Source of the DNA: a virus
Virus record (IMG/VR): IMGVR_UViG_3300049617_000275
Span: 64,001-108,371 of that record
Strand: one strand, 5' to 3'
Length of the DNA stretch: 44,371 bases
The notes under the pieces are model-generated. The model had not been told where the DNA came from and ran no database searches. It worked only from the letters and a program-made list of their open reading frames with translations. Shown piece after piece: positions 7,776-15,585 of this stretch (positions are counted from its first letter, which is position 1; every line of letters starts with the position of its first letter). The position numbers and the translations under genes are program-made.

Positions 7776-9026
7776 CTATATCTCCTCTACAGTTACTTCA
7801 GGAACATAAGACACAAGCTTACCCGTAACTCCGGCGGTTCTAAGCCTCTGCAATATCTCCGTTTTGAAATTGTGTGCTCCGCACACGACCGTTAGATCCT
7901 TTTCCTCCCAATCCTCATCTACCACCATATTCTGAACCTGTTCCAAGGAATATACAGGAATAAGAGTTCCTGGAACATATCTTCCTTGTTTGAGCGGAGC
8001 GTCGTCTATAACCCCCTCCACCCATTTGTCCCACGGAGTATCATAAGGAGAATTTAAAAGGGTAGTGCATTTTGCGGACGCTCCATAGAAAAACACCGGC
8101 AATTCCGAAGAGGATACAACGCTCCGGAGTTCAGAAATATTTTTCTGTACCTCTTCTCGAAAAGAGGTATATCTTTCCTCTCCGTAGACTCCATTCCCCA
8201 TCTCGAAGAGGATTCTCGAATTTATTCCCGAAGGAGCCAGAGGATCTTCTTTGGACGACAGAACAAACCGTCCGGTGCCGCCATGAATATCGGGGAAATA
8301 GGAGAACTTTTCTACCGCCAATCCTACTTCTTCGCAGAGCCGGAGGAAAGAATAAGAGGTAAAGTAGGAAATGTGTTCGAAATATATCTGTCCAAAGTCC
8401 CGGGATACTAACGTATTAGAAAACAGGGGGAATTCAAGAAGTATCCTTCCCTCCGGTGCTAGTACTCTCTTGCAGCCTCGAAGAAAAGACTTGGGATCAG
8501 GAACATGCGCCAAACAATTTAGGACTGTAATCAACCGGAATTTCATTCCTAAGACGAAGCTGTTTACATCCTTCCAATACATAGGGAATACGGAATGTCC
8601 CTTTGCACGGGACAACTCCCGGAGGTTCTCTGCTGGTTCACATCCGAAGACATTTGTATAGCCTCCGGCGGAGAATGCTTCAATAAGGCTTCCGTCATTG
8701 GACGCAATATCCAAAACTCTATCGAAGGCCGAGGAAAGAAGCCCTTCCCGCTCCGCAAAGGACACAAGATCTCCAAAGTGTTTCCTCAGAGTCTCTGTTG
8801 TTCCGGATACATACAGATACTCGGAAAACAGTTTCTCCGGCGAGACTGTGACTGCAAGCTGAGAGTGGAAGCAGGACGGGCAGCGATTAACTCGAAGACT
8901 CTCTCTGTCTGCGCCGGTATCCGGAAAAGGAGAGAAGGCATTTGTGCGTGCAGGTTGTAAACCCAGATCTATGACCTCCCGGAGGTCCCCGGAGTTACAT
9001 ATAAGACAGGAAGATAGGTTACCCAC
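7776..9026 (-). CDS. SAM-dependent sugar C-methyltransferase
   Basis: 416 aa with the three-part build of NDP-hexose C-methyltransferases (TylC3 type): an N-terminal zinc-binding segment (CLIC...NRCPSCFHSQL), a central Rossmann fold with SAM motif VLDIASNDGS, and a C-terminal FFYGASAKCTTLLN / GVIDDAP segment. Expected to add a methyl group to a nucleotide-bound deoxysugar. GTG start at 9026 with AGAGGTG upstream. Together with the epimerase at 10729 and two glycosyltransferases it suggests the phage makes or alters a glycan (surface, virion or DNA); the final acceptor is unknown. Immediately downstream of a tRNA-like element. Confidence 0.85.
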   Translation of the reverse strand: MGNLSSCLICNSGDLREVIDLGLQPARTNAFSPFPDTGADRESLRVNRCPSCFHSQLAVTVSPEKLFSEYLYVSGTTETLRKHFGDLVSFAEREGLLSSAFDRVLDIASNDGSLIEAFSAGGYTNVFGCEPAENLRELSRAKGHSVFPMYWKDVNSFVLGMKFRLITVLNCLAHVPDPKSFLRGCKRVLAPEGRILLEFPLFSNTLVSRDFGQIYFEHISYFTSYSFLRLCEEVGLAVEKFSYFPDIHGGTGRFVLSSKEDPLAPSGINSRILFEMGNGVYGEERYTSFREEVQKNISELRSVVSSSELPVFFYGASAKCTTLLNSPYDTPWDKWVEGVIDDAPLKQGRYVPGTLIPVYSLEQVQNMVVDEDWEEKDLTVVCGAHNFKTEILQRLRTAGVTGKLVSYVPEVTVEEI

Positions 9027-9041
9027 TTTACTTCACCTCTT

Positions 9042-9128
9042 TGAATAGTGGGATTCAAACCCACGCAGCTACTTAAATTCCACCTTCGCATTAGCAAATG
9101 CGACACCTTTGACTCAGCCACCTATCCA
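9042..9128 (-). tRNA. tRNA-Ser-like gene (anticodon GCU), aberrant
   Basis: Minus-strand cloverleaf in normal order: acceptor TGGATAG pairs with CTATTCA (7 bp, one G-U), T-loop TTTGAAT closed by TGGG/CCCA, and a long variable region (about 22 nt) as in class II tRNA-Ser. The anticodon stem TCGCA/TGCGA closes an 8-nt loop reading TTTGCTAA, one base longer than the canonical 7; GCU follows a proper U33 and precedes AA. The T-stem has only 4 bp, the D-arm lacks the usual GG, and no CCA is encoded. Could be a divergent functional tRNA or a decaying one. Confidence 0.6.
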
Positions 9129-9175
9129 CGCGTTATAGCATCTCACACCTAGTGATCTCAATTTCCCTAGTGATC

Positions 9176-9403
9176 TCAATCCTTTTTATATTCGTACAGA
9201 GAATCCCAAAGACTTTTGCATCTGTATTCCAATTCTTCAAAGTTTTCTTGAAAGTCCGCAAGTATGTCGTAATCGTCCATCTCTTCTAATCCTTCAATCT
9301 CTACTCCGGCGGACTCTACCGCGGAAAGAAGAGAATCTGCTTCGAATACAAGACGGGAAAGTTCTAGGACAACATTACTGTATTTCTGTGCTCGTGTCAA
9401 CAC
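9176..9403 (-). CDS. Hypothetical acidic helical protein, 75 aa
   Basis: GTG start at 9403 with AGGAGG 6 nt upstream. Strongly acidic and helical (LEEMDDYDILADFQENFEELEY), possibly a coiled coil. Overlaps the upstream gene by 29 nt. Unrecognised. Confidence 0.6.
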   Translation of the reverse strand: MLTRAQKYSNVVLELSRLVFEADSLLSAVESAGVEIEGLEEMDDYDILADFQENFEELEYRCKSLWDSLYEYKKD

Positions 9404-9605
9404 CGGCGACCTCCTGTTCTAAAGCGGACAGATCCATATACATGAGCCATGCCTTTTTCTTACACTCCAATACATCTGCAAGAGAAGGAACAATAACTCC
9501 GGGATCGCCCAAGTAGTCCTGGAGCCAATATACATCGTTTTTTAAGTCTGCGCACATATGCCGAAGAACGGACTCCAGTTTCTGTATATGCCTACGGGTT
9601 AACAT
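9375..9605 (-). CDS. Hypothetical helical protein, 76 aa
   Basis: Start taken at ATG 9605 (GGAG 8 nt upstream) rather than a longer frame that would overlap the neighbour heavily. Mostly helical, with CADLKNDVYWLQDYL and ALEQEV. Unrecognised; in a string of four overlapping small genes after ThyX. Confidence 0.6.
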   Translation of the reverse strand: MLTRRHIQKLESVLRHMCADLKNDVYWLQDYLGDPGVIVPSLADVLECKKKAWLMYMDLSALEQEVAGVDTSTEIQ

Positions 9606-9789
9606 TTGTTTCTCCGTTACGGAGACTCTTTGCACACTCTATTACCCACAGAAGTTCGTCTTCGGACAGGTCTATGCAAGCCTCCCGGAGTAGATCAGGC
9701 AAGTTCTTTCCTCCCTGTCTCTCTACAAAGGGATTCCATTCCCAAAGCTTCTCCGCGAGGCTAGGGGACACTTTCTTCTGTTCTTTCAT
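9592..9789 (-). CDS. Hypothetical protein, 65 aa
   Basis: Unrecognised; helical and Leu/Glu rich (DLLREACIDLSEDELLWVIE). ATG at 9789 with a weak AGGA site; overlaps both neighbours (14 and 29 nt). Confidence 0.55.
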   Translation of the reverse strand: MKEQKKVSPSLAEKLWEWNPFVERQGGKNLPDLLREACIDLSEDELLWVIECAKSLRNGETNVNP

Positions 9790-9970
9790 TCGTGTGAGAT
9801 CCTACAAATGCCTTATGTACTTCTTTGTCTAACAGTATTCCTATTTGCTCGGTTCCAGGCCAAAAACCGAACTTTCCTGGAGTCTCTACTCCCTGGCACT
9901 GGAGGACAACCCAGCGGAGATTGTTGTCGACCTCTTCTCCAGTATTCATATAATGAACGGCATCCCCCAC
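9761..9970 (-). CDS. Hypothetical protein, 69 aa (N-terminus uncertain)
   Basis: GTG at 9970 has GGGGAG 6 nt upstream and is taken as start. The same frame stays open for 33 more codons back to the ThyX stop codon and reads like protein (GGDWAFIVRN... then GEPKVGDAVHY), so a longer product from a non-standard start or stop readthrough is possible. Function unknown. Confidence 0.5.
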   Translation of the reverse strand: MGDAVHYMNTGEEVDNNLRWVVLQCQGVETPGKFGFWPGTEQIGILLDKEVHKAFVGSHTNERTEESVP

Positions 9971-10069
9971 CTTAGGCTCCCCATATAGGAGAATTCCGTA
10001 ATGAATAAATCCTCTGCCGGATATAGGACAGACATTCCTTACAATAAAAGCCCAATCTCCCCCAAACCG

Positions 10070-10729
10070 TTACTCCGCCCACTTCAATGCCTCCGCAGTA
10101 AAGGGAAATTCCTGAACAAATATTTTCTTGATTTCCTCCGCGACCTGTCGATGTTCTAGCTGTGTATCGGGTGCAGTACGGACTTGGAGATAATGAATCC
10201 AAGTTCTAACGGAGCCTTTCATGCACAAAGTAGTTCTAGAAGACAGCGGAAGGAGAAAACGAGCACATTCTTTTGCAATGCCCATTTCTATAGCTTTGTT
10301 GTAAGCTTGAAAAGCCTCTTTTGTCAGCCAATCCTGCATATCTGCAAACCATTCTTTGGTTGCCTCTGGGAGGTCATCTATTGAATTCTGTCTGTTTTTC
10401 TTGTCTTGTCTTCGGGCGAATACCGGCTCTACATCCGTTACAATGGCATAGCGCTGGGAAAATTCTTGAATTTTCAAAGAGAAGTGACGAATGATCTGCG
10501 CCGATATGGCGCGGGAGGTAACAACCTCCACTGTCATATCCGCTTGATCAAAAACAGACCAATGGCGGTTGTCTATGCAATGTCCCAGGAGTTTAGGTCC
10601 TGTCGCAAAATTCAATCCGTTGTTGGGGTTACTCCGGCGGGCACAGTAAACAAGGATATCCTCTGCCATCTTTGCGTGTTCCGCAAGATCCCCTGCCGGG
10701 GCTGTCTTTGCAATAAGTTTTACTTGCAT
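10070..10729 (-). CDS. thyX: FAD-dependent thymidylate synthase ThyX
   Basis: 219 aa, normal for ThyX. Makes dTMP from dUMP using methylene-tetrahydrofolate and FAD/NADPH. The signature region reads RHFSLKIQEFSQRYA (residues 81-95); the third residue of the classic RHR is Phe here, while the QEFSQRY part seen in phage ThyX is intact. The LEHRQVAEE segment near the C-terminus is also typical. ATG overlaps the epimerase stop (TAATG). With ribonucleotide reductase and dCTP deaminase it forms a dTTP-supply set. Confidence 0.92.
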   Translation of the reverse strand: MQVKLIAKTAPAGDLAEHAKMAEDILVYCARRSNPNNGLNFATGPKLLGHCIDNRHWSVFDQADMTVEVVTSRAISAQIIRHFSLKIQEFSQRYAIVTDVEPVFARRQDKKNRQNSIDDLPEATKEWFADMQDWLTKEAFQAYNKAIEMGIAKECARFLLPLSSRTTLCMKGSVRTWIHYLQVRTAPDTQLEHRQVAEEIKKIFVQEFPFTAEALKWAE

Positions 10730-11682
10730 TAGGCATCTCTCCTAAATTTAACCGGATTGTCCTTTACTTTCTCCCAATCTATCCGTAGACAGTCCTCCAC
10801 AATATCCCCTAGGCTCTGCGTCGGAGACAGCCCAAATATACTTTGAATCTTTCTCATACTCTGTTCAAAAGAGTAAAGAGAGTTGTCCTCCGGAGACGTA
10901 AGTAGAGGAACACCTGTGTATTCGGATATCTTCTGTGCAAGATCTCCTATACTTCCGGATACACTTCCTAGATTGTAAACCCCCGGCGCATATACAGGAG
11001 AAGCGAGGATTCCGGATATGTACCAGCAGAGATCTCTCATCCCAAGCAATGTCCGATAAGCTGCCGGAGAAGATACTCTTGCATATCCTAATGTCTTCCA
11101 AGAATAAAGAAGGGAAGGTACGAAGACATCTATTCTTGGGTTCGGGGAGTATCCGCATACTGTTCCGAACCGGAGGGAATAAGCGTTGAGACTCCCAGTC
11201 AACCCTAGGAAACGGTCGTTTGTTTGTTTTGTCCAGTCGTAATAAGACACCGGCGGGTGTAACTCTGTTCCCTCCGAGATGTAGAGGAAGTCTTTTCCCT
11301 GTTTTCCGTAAACGGAAGCAGAAGAGGCATACAGAAGTTTCTTCTTTCCTCCCAACGCTCGAAAAGATTCCGGAAGAGAGTTACAGAACTCTACGAAATC
11401 CGAAATAGAGGCTCCAGCACGGTCCAGATCTTTTCCCTGCCCTACAGAAGAAACTCCTCCGAGGTAGATTACATGCTCGAAAGTGTCCAGATACAGAGGG
11501 TTAAATCTCAGATCGCGAACGAAGTGGACATCGTTCTTGTAGTAAGGGTAATTCTTTCCTGTTCGGTCTTTCCCTATGACATGAGTCTCCCACCCCTCTT
11601 GGGTCAGGTGCTCTTTTACGGCCGAGCCTATGTATCCTGCTCCTCCGACAATAAGCAGTTTTCCGTTCTTCTTTTCTCCCAT
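10729..11682 (-). CDS. NAD-dependent sugar epimerase/dehydratase (extended SDR)
   Basis: 317 aa from ATG 11682 (AAGGA upstream, 2 nt after the previous stop). The N-terminal Rossmann motif GGAGYIGS binds NAD(P). The catalytic set of extended short-chain dehydrogenases is visible: YASSASVYG (Ser) and YYDWTK (YxxxK). Later RFGTVCGYSP and the VYNLGSVSG region are typical of nucleotide-sugar epimerases and dehydratases. Likely converts an NDP-hexose as part of deoxysugar synthesis with the C-methyltransferase at 7776; the precise substrate is not readable. Confidence 0.87.
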   Translation of the reverse strand: MGEKKNGKLLIVGGAGYIGSAVKEHLTQEGWETHVIGKDRTGKNYPYYKNDVHFVRDLRFNPLYLDTFEHVIYLGGVSSVGQGKDLDRAGASISDFVEFCNSLPESFRALGGKKKLLYASSASVYGKQGKDFLYISEGTELHPPVSYYDWTKQTNDRFLGLTGSLNAYSLRFGTVCGYSPNPRIDVFVPSLLYSWKTLGYARVSSPAAYRTLLGMRDLCWYISGILASPVYAPGVYNLGSVSGSIGDLAQKISEYTGVPLLTSPEDNSLYSFEQSMRKIQSIFGLSPTQSLGDIVEDCLRIDWEKVKDNPVKFRRDA

Positions 11683-11683
11683 C

Positions 11684-11917
11684 TTATTCCTTACGCTTTC
11701 TATCTGTACGTATAAGATCTTCTTCGCTGAGACACCAATACTCCGGACATCTGTATTTAGTCTCCCACCACCACAACTTATCCGTATACGCAACATATAT
11801 GTTGCCCTCAGCATCCGATAGATCCATAGCTGAGCAGGTATCTAAAATCTCCGAGACCCTATTGGGACGAGTATCTCCAACTACCTTTACAAGATCTCCT
11901 ATTTCAGGCAGATACAC
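11684..11917 (-). CDS. Small KOW/SH3-like hypothetical protein, 77 aa
   Basis: Begins YLPEIGDLVKVVGD, then a beta- and Trp-rich body (VAYTDKLWWWET), again the small barrel-like pattern. GTG start at 11917 with GAAGG upstream, 5 nt after the previous stop. No function known. Confidence 0.6.
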   Translation of the reverse strand: MYLPEIGDLVKVVGDTRPNRVSEILDTCSAMDLSDAEGNIYVAYTDKLWWWETKYRCPEYWCLSEEDLIRTDRKRKE

Positions 11918-11922
11918 TACCT

Positions 11923-12195
11923 TCAGTTCTTCTTGCTCCGGGCGGCTTCTTTCTTTGTGTAGAAAAGTTCAACTGCTCTGTCTATAACCGTCGCAAGCCC
12001 TACTTTGTCCCACAGATCCTCGTTCTCTAAGTCAAATACCTTATCGGATCGTAAGAAGCACTGCTCCCCTACAACGGGAAGAGACTGGGAAAGGTGACTG
12101 CGAAGATCAAAGGGTTTTTCGTGTACTCCGGCTTCCGTAAGTGCAAGCGCGGCAGAGGTAAGGATTGTTTTTGTATCGGGTTTTTGTTTTCTCAA
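11923..12195 (-). CDS. Hypothetical protein, 90 aa, TTG start
   Basis: TTG at 12195 overlaps the TGA of the upstream phosphoesterase (TTGA), with GGAG 6 nt before it. Basic ends and helical middle; unrecognised. Confidence 0.6.
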   Translation of the reverse strand: MRKQKPDTKTILTSAALALTEAGVHEKPFDLRSHLSQSLPVVGEQCFLRSDKVFDLENEDLWDKVGLATVIDRAVELFYTKKEAARSKKN

Positions 12196-12944
12196 TTTGT
12201 TCTCCGTCCGGCTTCAATATCGAAACAGGTAATAGGGTTTATAGCCTTGTATCCTTCAGTGCATATTGCCACATTGTAACACTGCATCTCTGGACGGTCA
12301 ACCCCCTCGGGAAGTTCTTCGCCATAGGCGGGAAAGAAGACAGTGTTTTGGTGTCCTTGTGTATGCGTATGTCCGGTTATAAGTAGTCGAGGTTTGATTA
12401 TCCCTTTGTCTAACACCGCCCGAAGCCCTGGATCTCCTACATGATTTGTTTCTCCCGGACGCACATATGAGTCGGGAATGAGATCCAATATTCCTTTTGC
12501 TGGGCCATGGGAAAGAAGGATGTCCATATCTCTCCATTGCCTGGACTTAGAAGTCTCTGTCCACCACTTCTCTTCTGTACCTCGGGGGATTTGAAAAGCC
12601 CATCCTCTTCCAAAAGCAGGCGTCCAAGGCACTCCGGCAATCTTCAGCCCATCTATCCACATAATTTGGTTTACGAGAAAATCGACTCCGGCATCTAACA
12701 GCTGTTTACGACAAAACTGCGTCTCATTCTCCATATAGATGCAGTGATTTCCCGGAATCAAAACTACATTCTTAAATTGAGAACGGATACGTCGGAGTTG
12801 ATCTAAAAACTCTGCGAATTCTAAAGCTCTTCCTCCAGAAAGACTATCTCCAGCGATGAACAAAAAATCTGCTTCTACATTTCTTAATAGTCTTTGAAGG
12901 GTAATCTGAAGATGGGTATCAGAAATAGCAATACATGATTTCAA
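12192..12944 (-). CDS. Calcineurin-like metallophosphoesterase (second)
   Basis: 250 aa. Metal-site blocks: SDTH (residues 8-11), AGDSLSGG, PGNHC (Cys where Asp or Glu is usual), LSHGPAKG and TGHTHTQGH. TTG start at 12944, 2 nt after the stop of a 27-aa gene whose last codons supply GGAG. A different subgroup from the enzymes at 4996 and 30450. Substrate unknown; could be nucleic acid ends or a nucleotide. Confidence 0.85.
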   Translation of the reverse strand: MKSCIAISDTHLQITLQRLLRNVEADFLFIAGDSLSGGRALEFAEFLDQLRRIRSQFKNVVLIPGNHCIYMENETQFCRKQLLDAGVDFLVNQIMWIDGLKIAGVPWTPAFGRGWAFQIPRGTEEKWWTETSKSRQWRDMDILLSHGPAKGILDLIPDSYVRPGETNHVGDPGLRAVLDKGIIKPRLLITGHTHTQGHQNTVFFPAYGEELPEGVDRPEMQCYNVAICTEGYKAINPITCFDIEAGRRTN

Positions 12945-12946
12945 TG

Positions 12947-13030
12947 TTATTCTTCTCCGGCGAGCTTTATCATCCTATGCAGGTAATCCAAAGACACCGG
13001 CGGAGTTTTACTGTTCGAGTCCACGGACAT
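12947..13030 (-). CDS. Mini-protein, 27 aa
   Basis: ATG at 13030 with AAGGAG 6 nt upstream and a TAA 2 nt before the next start. Reads MSVDSNSKTPPVSLDYLHRM... ending KLAGEE. It fits the gap between the sigma factor and the phosphoesterase, and its spacing and ribosome site look genuine; no function can be assigned. Confidence 0.5.
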   Translation of the reverse strand: MSVDSNSKTPPVSLDYLHRMIKLAGEE

Positions 13031-13050
13031 ATGTTTCTCCTTGAAAGAAT

Positions 13051-13911
13051 TTACTCCAGCTCGTAATTGCTTTCTTCTATGTTAGCACTCTCCCGGAGTC
13101 TGTCAAGTATATTTTTCTCCCGGAGGCGTGCTTCTTTCAGAGGAGTGCCCAGATAAGACGCCATCTCCCTCGGAGTCCGTTCTTTGAAATCCAGGAACCC
13201 GAAGCGCAAGCGAAGGAAGTTTGCATCCTCTTCCGGAAGAGAGAAAAGGAGTTTCTCTATGTAATCCCTGTCTCCGGCGGTCTCTGCTCCGGCTTCGCTG
13301 TCGGAGGTATCATCTGCAATAAAGGACACCATCGGCAGACTGTCCTCTTCGTCTCCCGATGTCTCGTCCAGACTCACATGCACATACTTGTAGCGGCCAA
13401 GCTCTTCTACTTTTTCCTTTGTAAGTTTCATAACTTCCGCAAGCTCGACGGAGTTAGGAGCACGGCAGTTGTCTTCGATGAACTTTATATATGCTTTGTC
13501 GAGCTGTGTGATTTCACCGGCAAGCTTCTCGGAAAGGCGGACGAGGCGTCCGCGGTAGTTGAGAGCCCTTCCGATTCTCTGTCTTATCCACCAAGTCGCA
13601 TATGTGGAGAGTTTACAGTTCTTGGAGAAATCCCACTTTTGGATTGCATGTACAAGTCCAGCAACTCCGTCCTGTACAAGGTCTTCGAGGGGGAATCCCC
13701 TCCCCATATATCTCCGGGCGTTCTTGATCACAAGCCGAAGATTCCTATCCACAAGCTCGGACATTGCTTTTGCACTTTCTTCCGGAGTTCCGCTGTGAAC
13801 CGCCCGGAGTAATACATATTCTTCTTCACGGGTAAGAAGTTGAAACCTCCCCGCCCGTTCCCAAAGATATTCGATTGCCTGCATCTCTTCAGATGCACTG
13901 TTGATTCCCAA
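13051..13911 (-). CDS. RNA polymerase sigma factor, sigma-70 family
   Basis: About 286 aa from TTG 13911, the first start after the preceding gene's stop (1 nt apart, AAGGA upstream); an ATG at 14028 would add 39 residues overlapping that gene. Region 2 is clear: NLRLVIKNARRYMGRGFPLEDLVQDGVAGLVHAIQKWDFSK then STYATWWIRQRIGRAL (regions 2.3-2.4). Region 3 (RLVRLSEKLAGEI) and region 4 (LFSLPEEDANFLRLRFG, then a helix-turn-helix) follow. Probably redirects host RNA polymerase to phage promoters that differ from the near-consensus host-type promoters at 17.1 and 21.0 kb. Confidence 0.9.
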   Translation of the reverse strand: MGINSASEEMQAIEYLWERAGRFQLLTREEEYVLLRAVHSGTPEESAKAMSELVDRNLRLVIKNARRYMGRGFPLEDLVQDGVAGLVHAIQKWDFSKNCKLSTYATWWIRQRIGRALNYRGRLVRLSEKLAGEITQLDKAYIKFIEDNCRAPNSVELAEVMKLTKEKVEELGRYKYVHVSLDETSGDEEDSLPMVSFIADDTSDSEAGAETAGDRDYIEKLLFSLPEEDANFLRLRFGFLDFKERTPREMASYLGTPLKEARLREKNILDRLRESANIEESNYELE

Positions 13912-13912
13912 T

Positions 13913-14158
13913 TTACTGTGTTTCCTTAAAATAGATAAAGCTATACTTGTCTGCGGGTTCGAAACAATTCCAACAGACCTGTCTAAAACAAGAGGAAGAG
14001 ATAGTACTGCATATAGAATCCCCCACATTCTCCCACTCCTCTATTCCACATGTCTTACAGAATGGGTGCTTTTCCCGCTGAGGAGATATGCGAACTACTT
14101 CCTGCTCCTCTTGGAATACAGATAGAGAGAATATATTTACCTCAAAACTAGTCCGCAT
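13913..14158 (-). CDS. Hypothetical Cys-rich protein, 81 aa
   Basis: ATG at 14158 overlaps the RuvC stop. Contains CKTC, then CSTISSSCF and CWNC, enough Cys for a zinc site. Accepting this gene implies the sigma factor starts at TTG 13911. Unrecognised. Confidence 0.5.
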   Translation of the reverse strand: MRTSFEVNIFSLSVFQEEQEVVRISPQREKHPFCKTCGIEEWENVGDSICSTISSSCFRQVCWNCFEPADKYSFIYFKETQ

Positions 14159-14612
14159 AATCTATTCCTTTTCTTTCCAAATGCACAAGCAGAAGAGCGA
14201 GCGCCTGCCACGCATCTGCCTTGAACCCTCGGAGTCTCCCCGGCTTCTTAAGAGTATATGTAGGTTCTACCTTCTCGATAACTTTGGCGCGGATCTTCGA
14301 GTCGTTAATCTTGTTGACTTTTCCTGTAAGATGTTTCTTAACATCTGGGCGAGAGATGTAGGTAAAAGGAATATTGTGGTTCGTACAGGTTTGATCCATG
14401 CGCCCGCTCCAGCGGATAGTAAGGATCAGAAATCGGGAATTACTCCCCTGATTCACAATATCCTCTATTACAACCTCGTCCGGAGTTTGAAGATCGATGA
14501 AATCTACTACCTGTTCGTTGATAATCTTGCTCCCCCAGAATTCTTTGGTTTCAGTATTGAAACAAGCCACCCCACTTTGGGTGGTTCCAGGATCTATACT
14601 ATAGATTATCAC
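14148..14612 (-). CDS. RuvC-like Holliday junction resolvase
   Basis: 154 aa. RNase H-fold endonuclease with the acidic residues expected for RuvC: Asp7 in SIDPGTTQSG, Glu50 in VVIEDI, and Asp133 in the KADAWQALAL helix, the position that closes the metal site. Expected to resolve branched DNA before packaging. GTG start at 14612 overlaps the preceding TGA (GTGA). Confidence 0.85.
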   Translation of the reverse strand: MIIYSIDPGTTQSGVACFNTETKEFWGSKIINEQVVDFIDLQTPDEVVIEDIVNQGSNSRFLILTIRWSGRMDQTCTNHNIPFTYISRPDVKKHLTGKVNKINDSKIRAKVIEKVEPTYTLKKPGRLRGFKADAWQALALLLVHLERKGIDYAD

Positions 14613-14902
14613 TTCTCTACCCCTAACTTTATTGGATACTCCACCAGAAACTCGCAGAATTCCAGATACTCTTTATTGGGAGTAAAGGGGGCAATGAAGT
14701 ATTCGGGACCGTAACAGCACTTCTCCGCGAGATGCCTGTAAGAGAATATCCCCTGTAATTCCCAAGTGCTATCTATATGTCTTCCACAAACCCACATCTC
14801 ACAGGTGGGTGGAGTTGTAGATGCCACGAGGGAAAGAGTAATCCTTTCCTGCTCTTTCTTGGATATTCCCACTTCCTTCACTCCTAGCACGGGCGAGTTC
14901 AT
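14609..14902 (-). CDS. Hypothetical protein, 97 aa
   Basis: Unrecognised. ATGA overlap with the GroES-like gene upstream and GTGA overlap with RuvC downstream. Contains CEMWVCG, and aromatic sequence towards the C-terminus (YFIAPFTPNKEYLEFCEFL). Confidence 0.6.
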   Translation of the reverse strand: MNSPVLGVKEVGISKKEQERITLSLVASTTPPTCEMWVCGRHIDSTWELQGIFSYRHLAEKCCYGPEYFIAPFTPNKEYLEFCEFLVEYPIKLGVEK

Positions 14903-15585
14903 TCTCTTACCACCTTACAGAGGACTTTATCCGTATCTATTACAAGGAACTTCTTGGTTCCTACAGTCACGGGAGTTCCTTCGTATCGGAGGAAATGTAC
15001 TCTGTCTCCGGGCTCCAGATCTGTATCGGGAATATATTCTCCGGTCTCTTTACAAAGAACTCCGGCGCCGACTTGAACTACTGTGCCTTCCGTAGGCTTA
15101 TCTGATCCAATGCTCTCCGGCAGGAGTATGCCTCCGGAGGAGACCTTTGGAGGTTCTACCGTCTCCAACACTACTCTGTTACCCAGCGGAGTTAAGAACT
15201 CTTCTGAGATGTGAACAATACAGAGAATGTCTTCCTCCCGGCAGCGTCCTACGGACGCAAGATCTGTTCTGTCCAGAGTCTCCTCGTCAAACAATACCAA
15301 CTCCACAAGATCGTTTTCCTGGACTTGGGAAGGTTTGTAGATATGTTCTGTTTTGAAGTGGGGGACAGGGCAGTATTCCCCGTCTTTGCAGTGTACTGCT
15401 CTTTTCTCTGTACGGAGAAAATGTCCTTTGTGTACGGCCTTTACTTTACACCGGCGGTTCTTGACATACTGCGTGTCAGGGAGTATGATCAAACTGTCTT
15501 CGGAAAGACGTGACCCCGCCGGGAGTCTCTCTACAATAATGTAGGGAGCAACGGGGCGCATATGTGGAATGTTTATCGAGGGCAT
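14899..15585 (-). CDS. Tandem GroES-like co-chaperonin
   Basis: 228 aa, more than twice a normal GroES (about 97 aa). The C-terminal half is a clear GroES: PLGNRVVLETVEPPKVSSGGILLP, a mobile-loop region, GTVVQVGAG, PGDRVHFLRYEG and FLVIDTDKVL. The N-terminal half repeats the pattern more loosely (RPVAPYIIVERLPAGSRLSEDSLIILP, then KVKAVHKG), so it looks like two domains in tandem. Phage GroES homologues (T4 Gp31) alter host GroEL so it can fold capsid protein. ATG at 15585 lies inside the end of the glycosyltransferase gene. Confidence 0.83.
   Translation of the reverse strand: MPSINIPHMRPVAPYIIVERLPAGSRLSEDSLIILPDTQYVKNRRCKVKAVHKGHFLRTEKRAVHCKDGEYCPVPHFKTEHIYKPSQVQENDLVELVLFDEETLDRTDLASVGRCREEDILCIVHISEEFLTPLGNRVVLETVEPPKVSSGGILLPESIGSDKPTEGTVVQVGAGVLCKETGEYIPDTDLEPGDRVHFLRYEGTPVTVGTKKFLVIDTDKVLCKVVRE

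Noticed and set aside
9972-10202. 76-codon minus-strand frame across the ThyX end
   Set aside because: Overlaps the ThyX coding end in another frame and has low-complexity, non-protein-like sequence.
13912-14028. N-terminal extension of the sigma factor from ATG 14028
   Set aside because: It overlaps the small Cys-rich gene and adds sequence unlike sigma factors; TTG 13911 directly follows that gene's stop.
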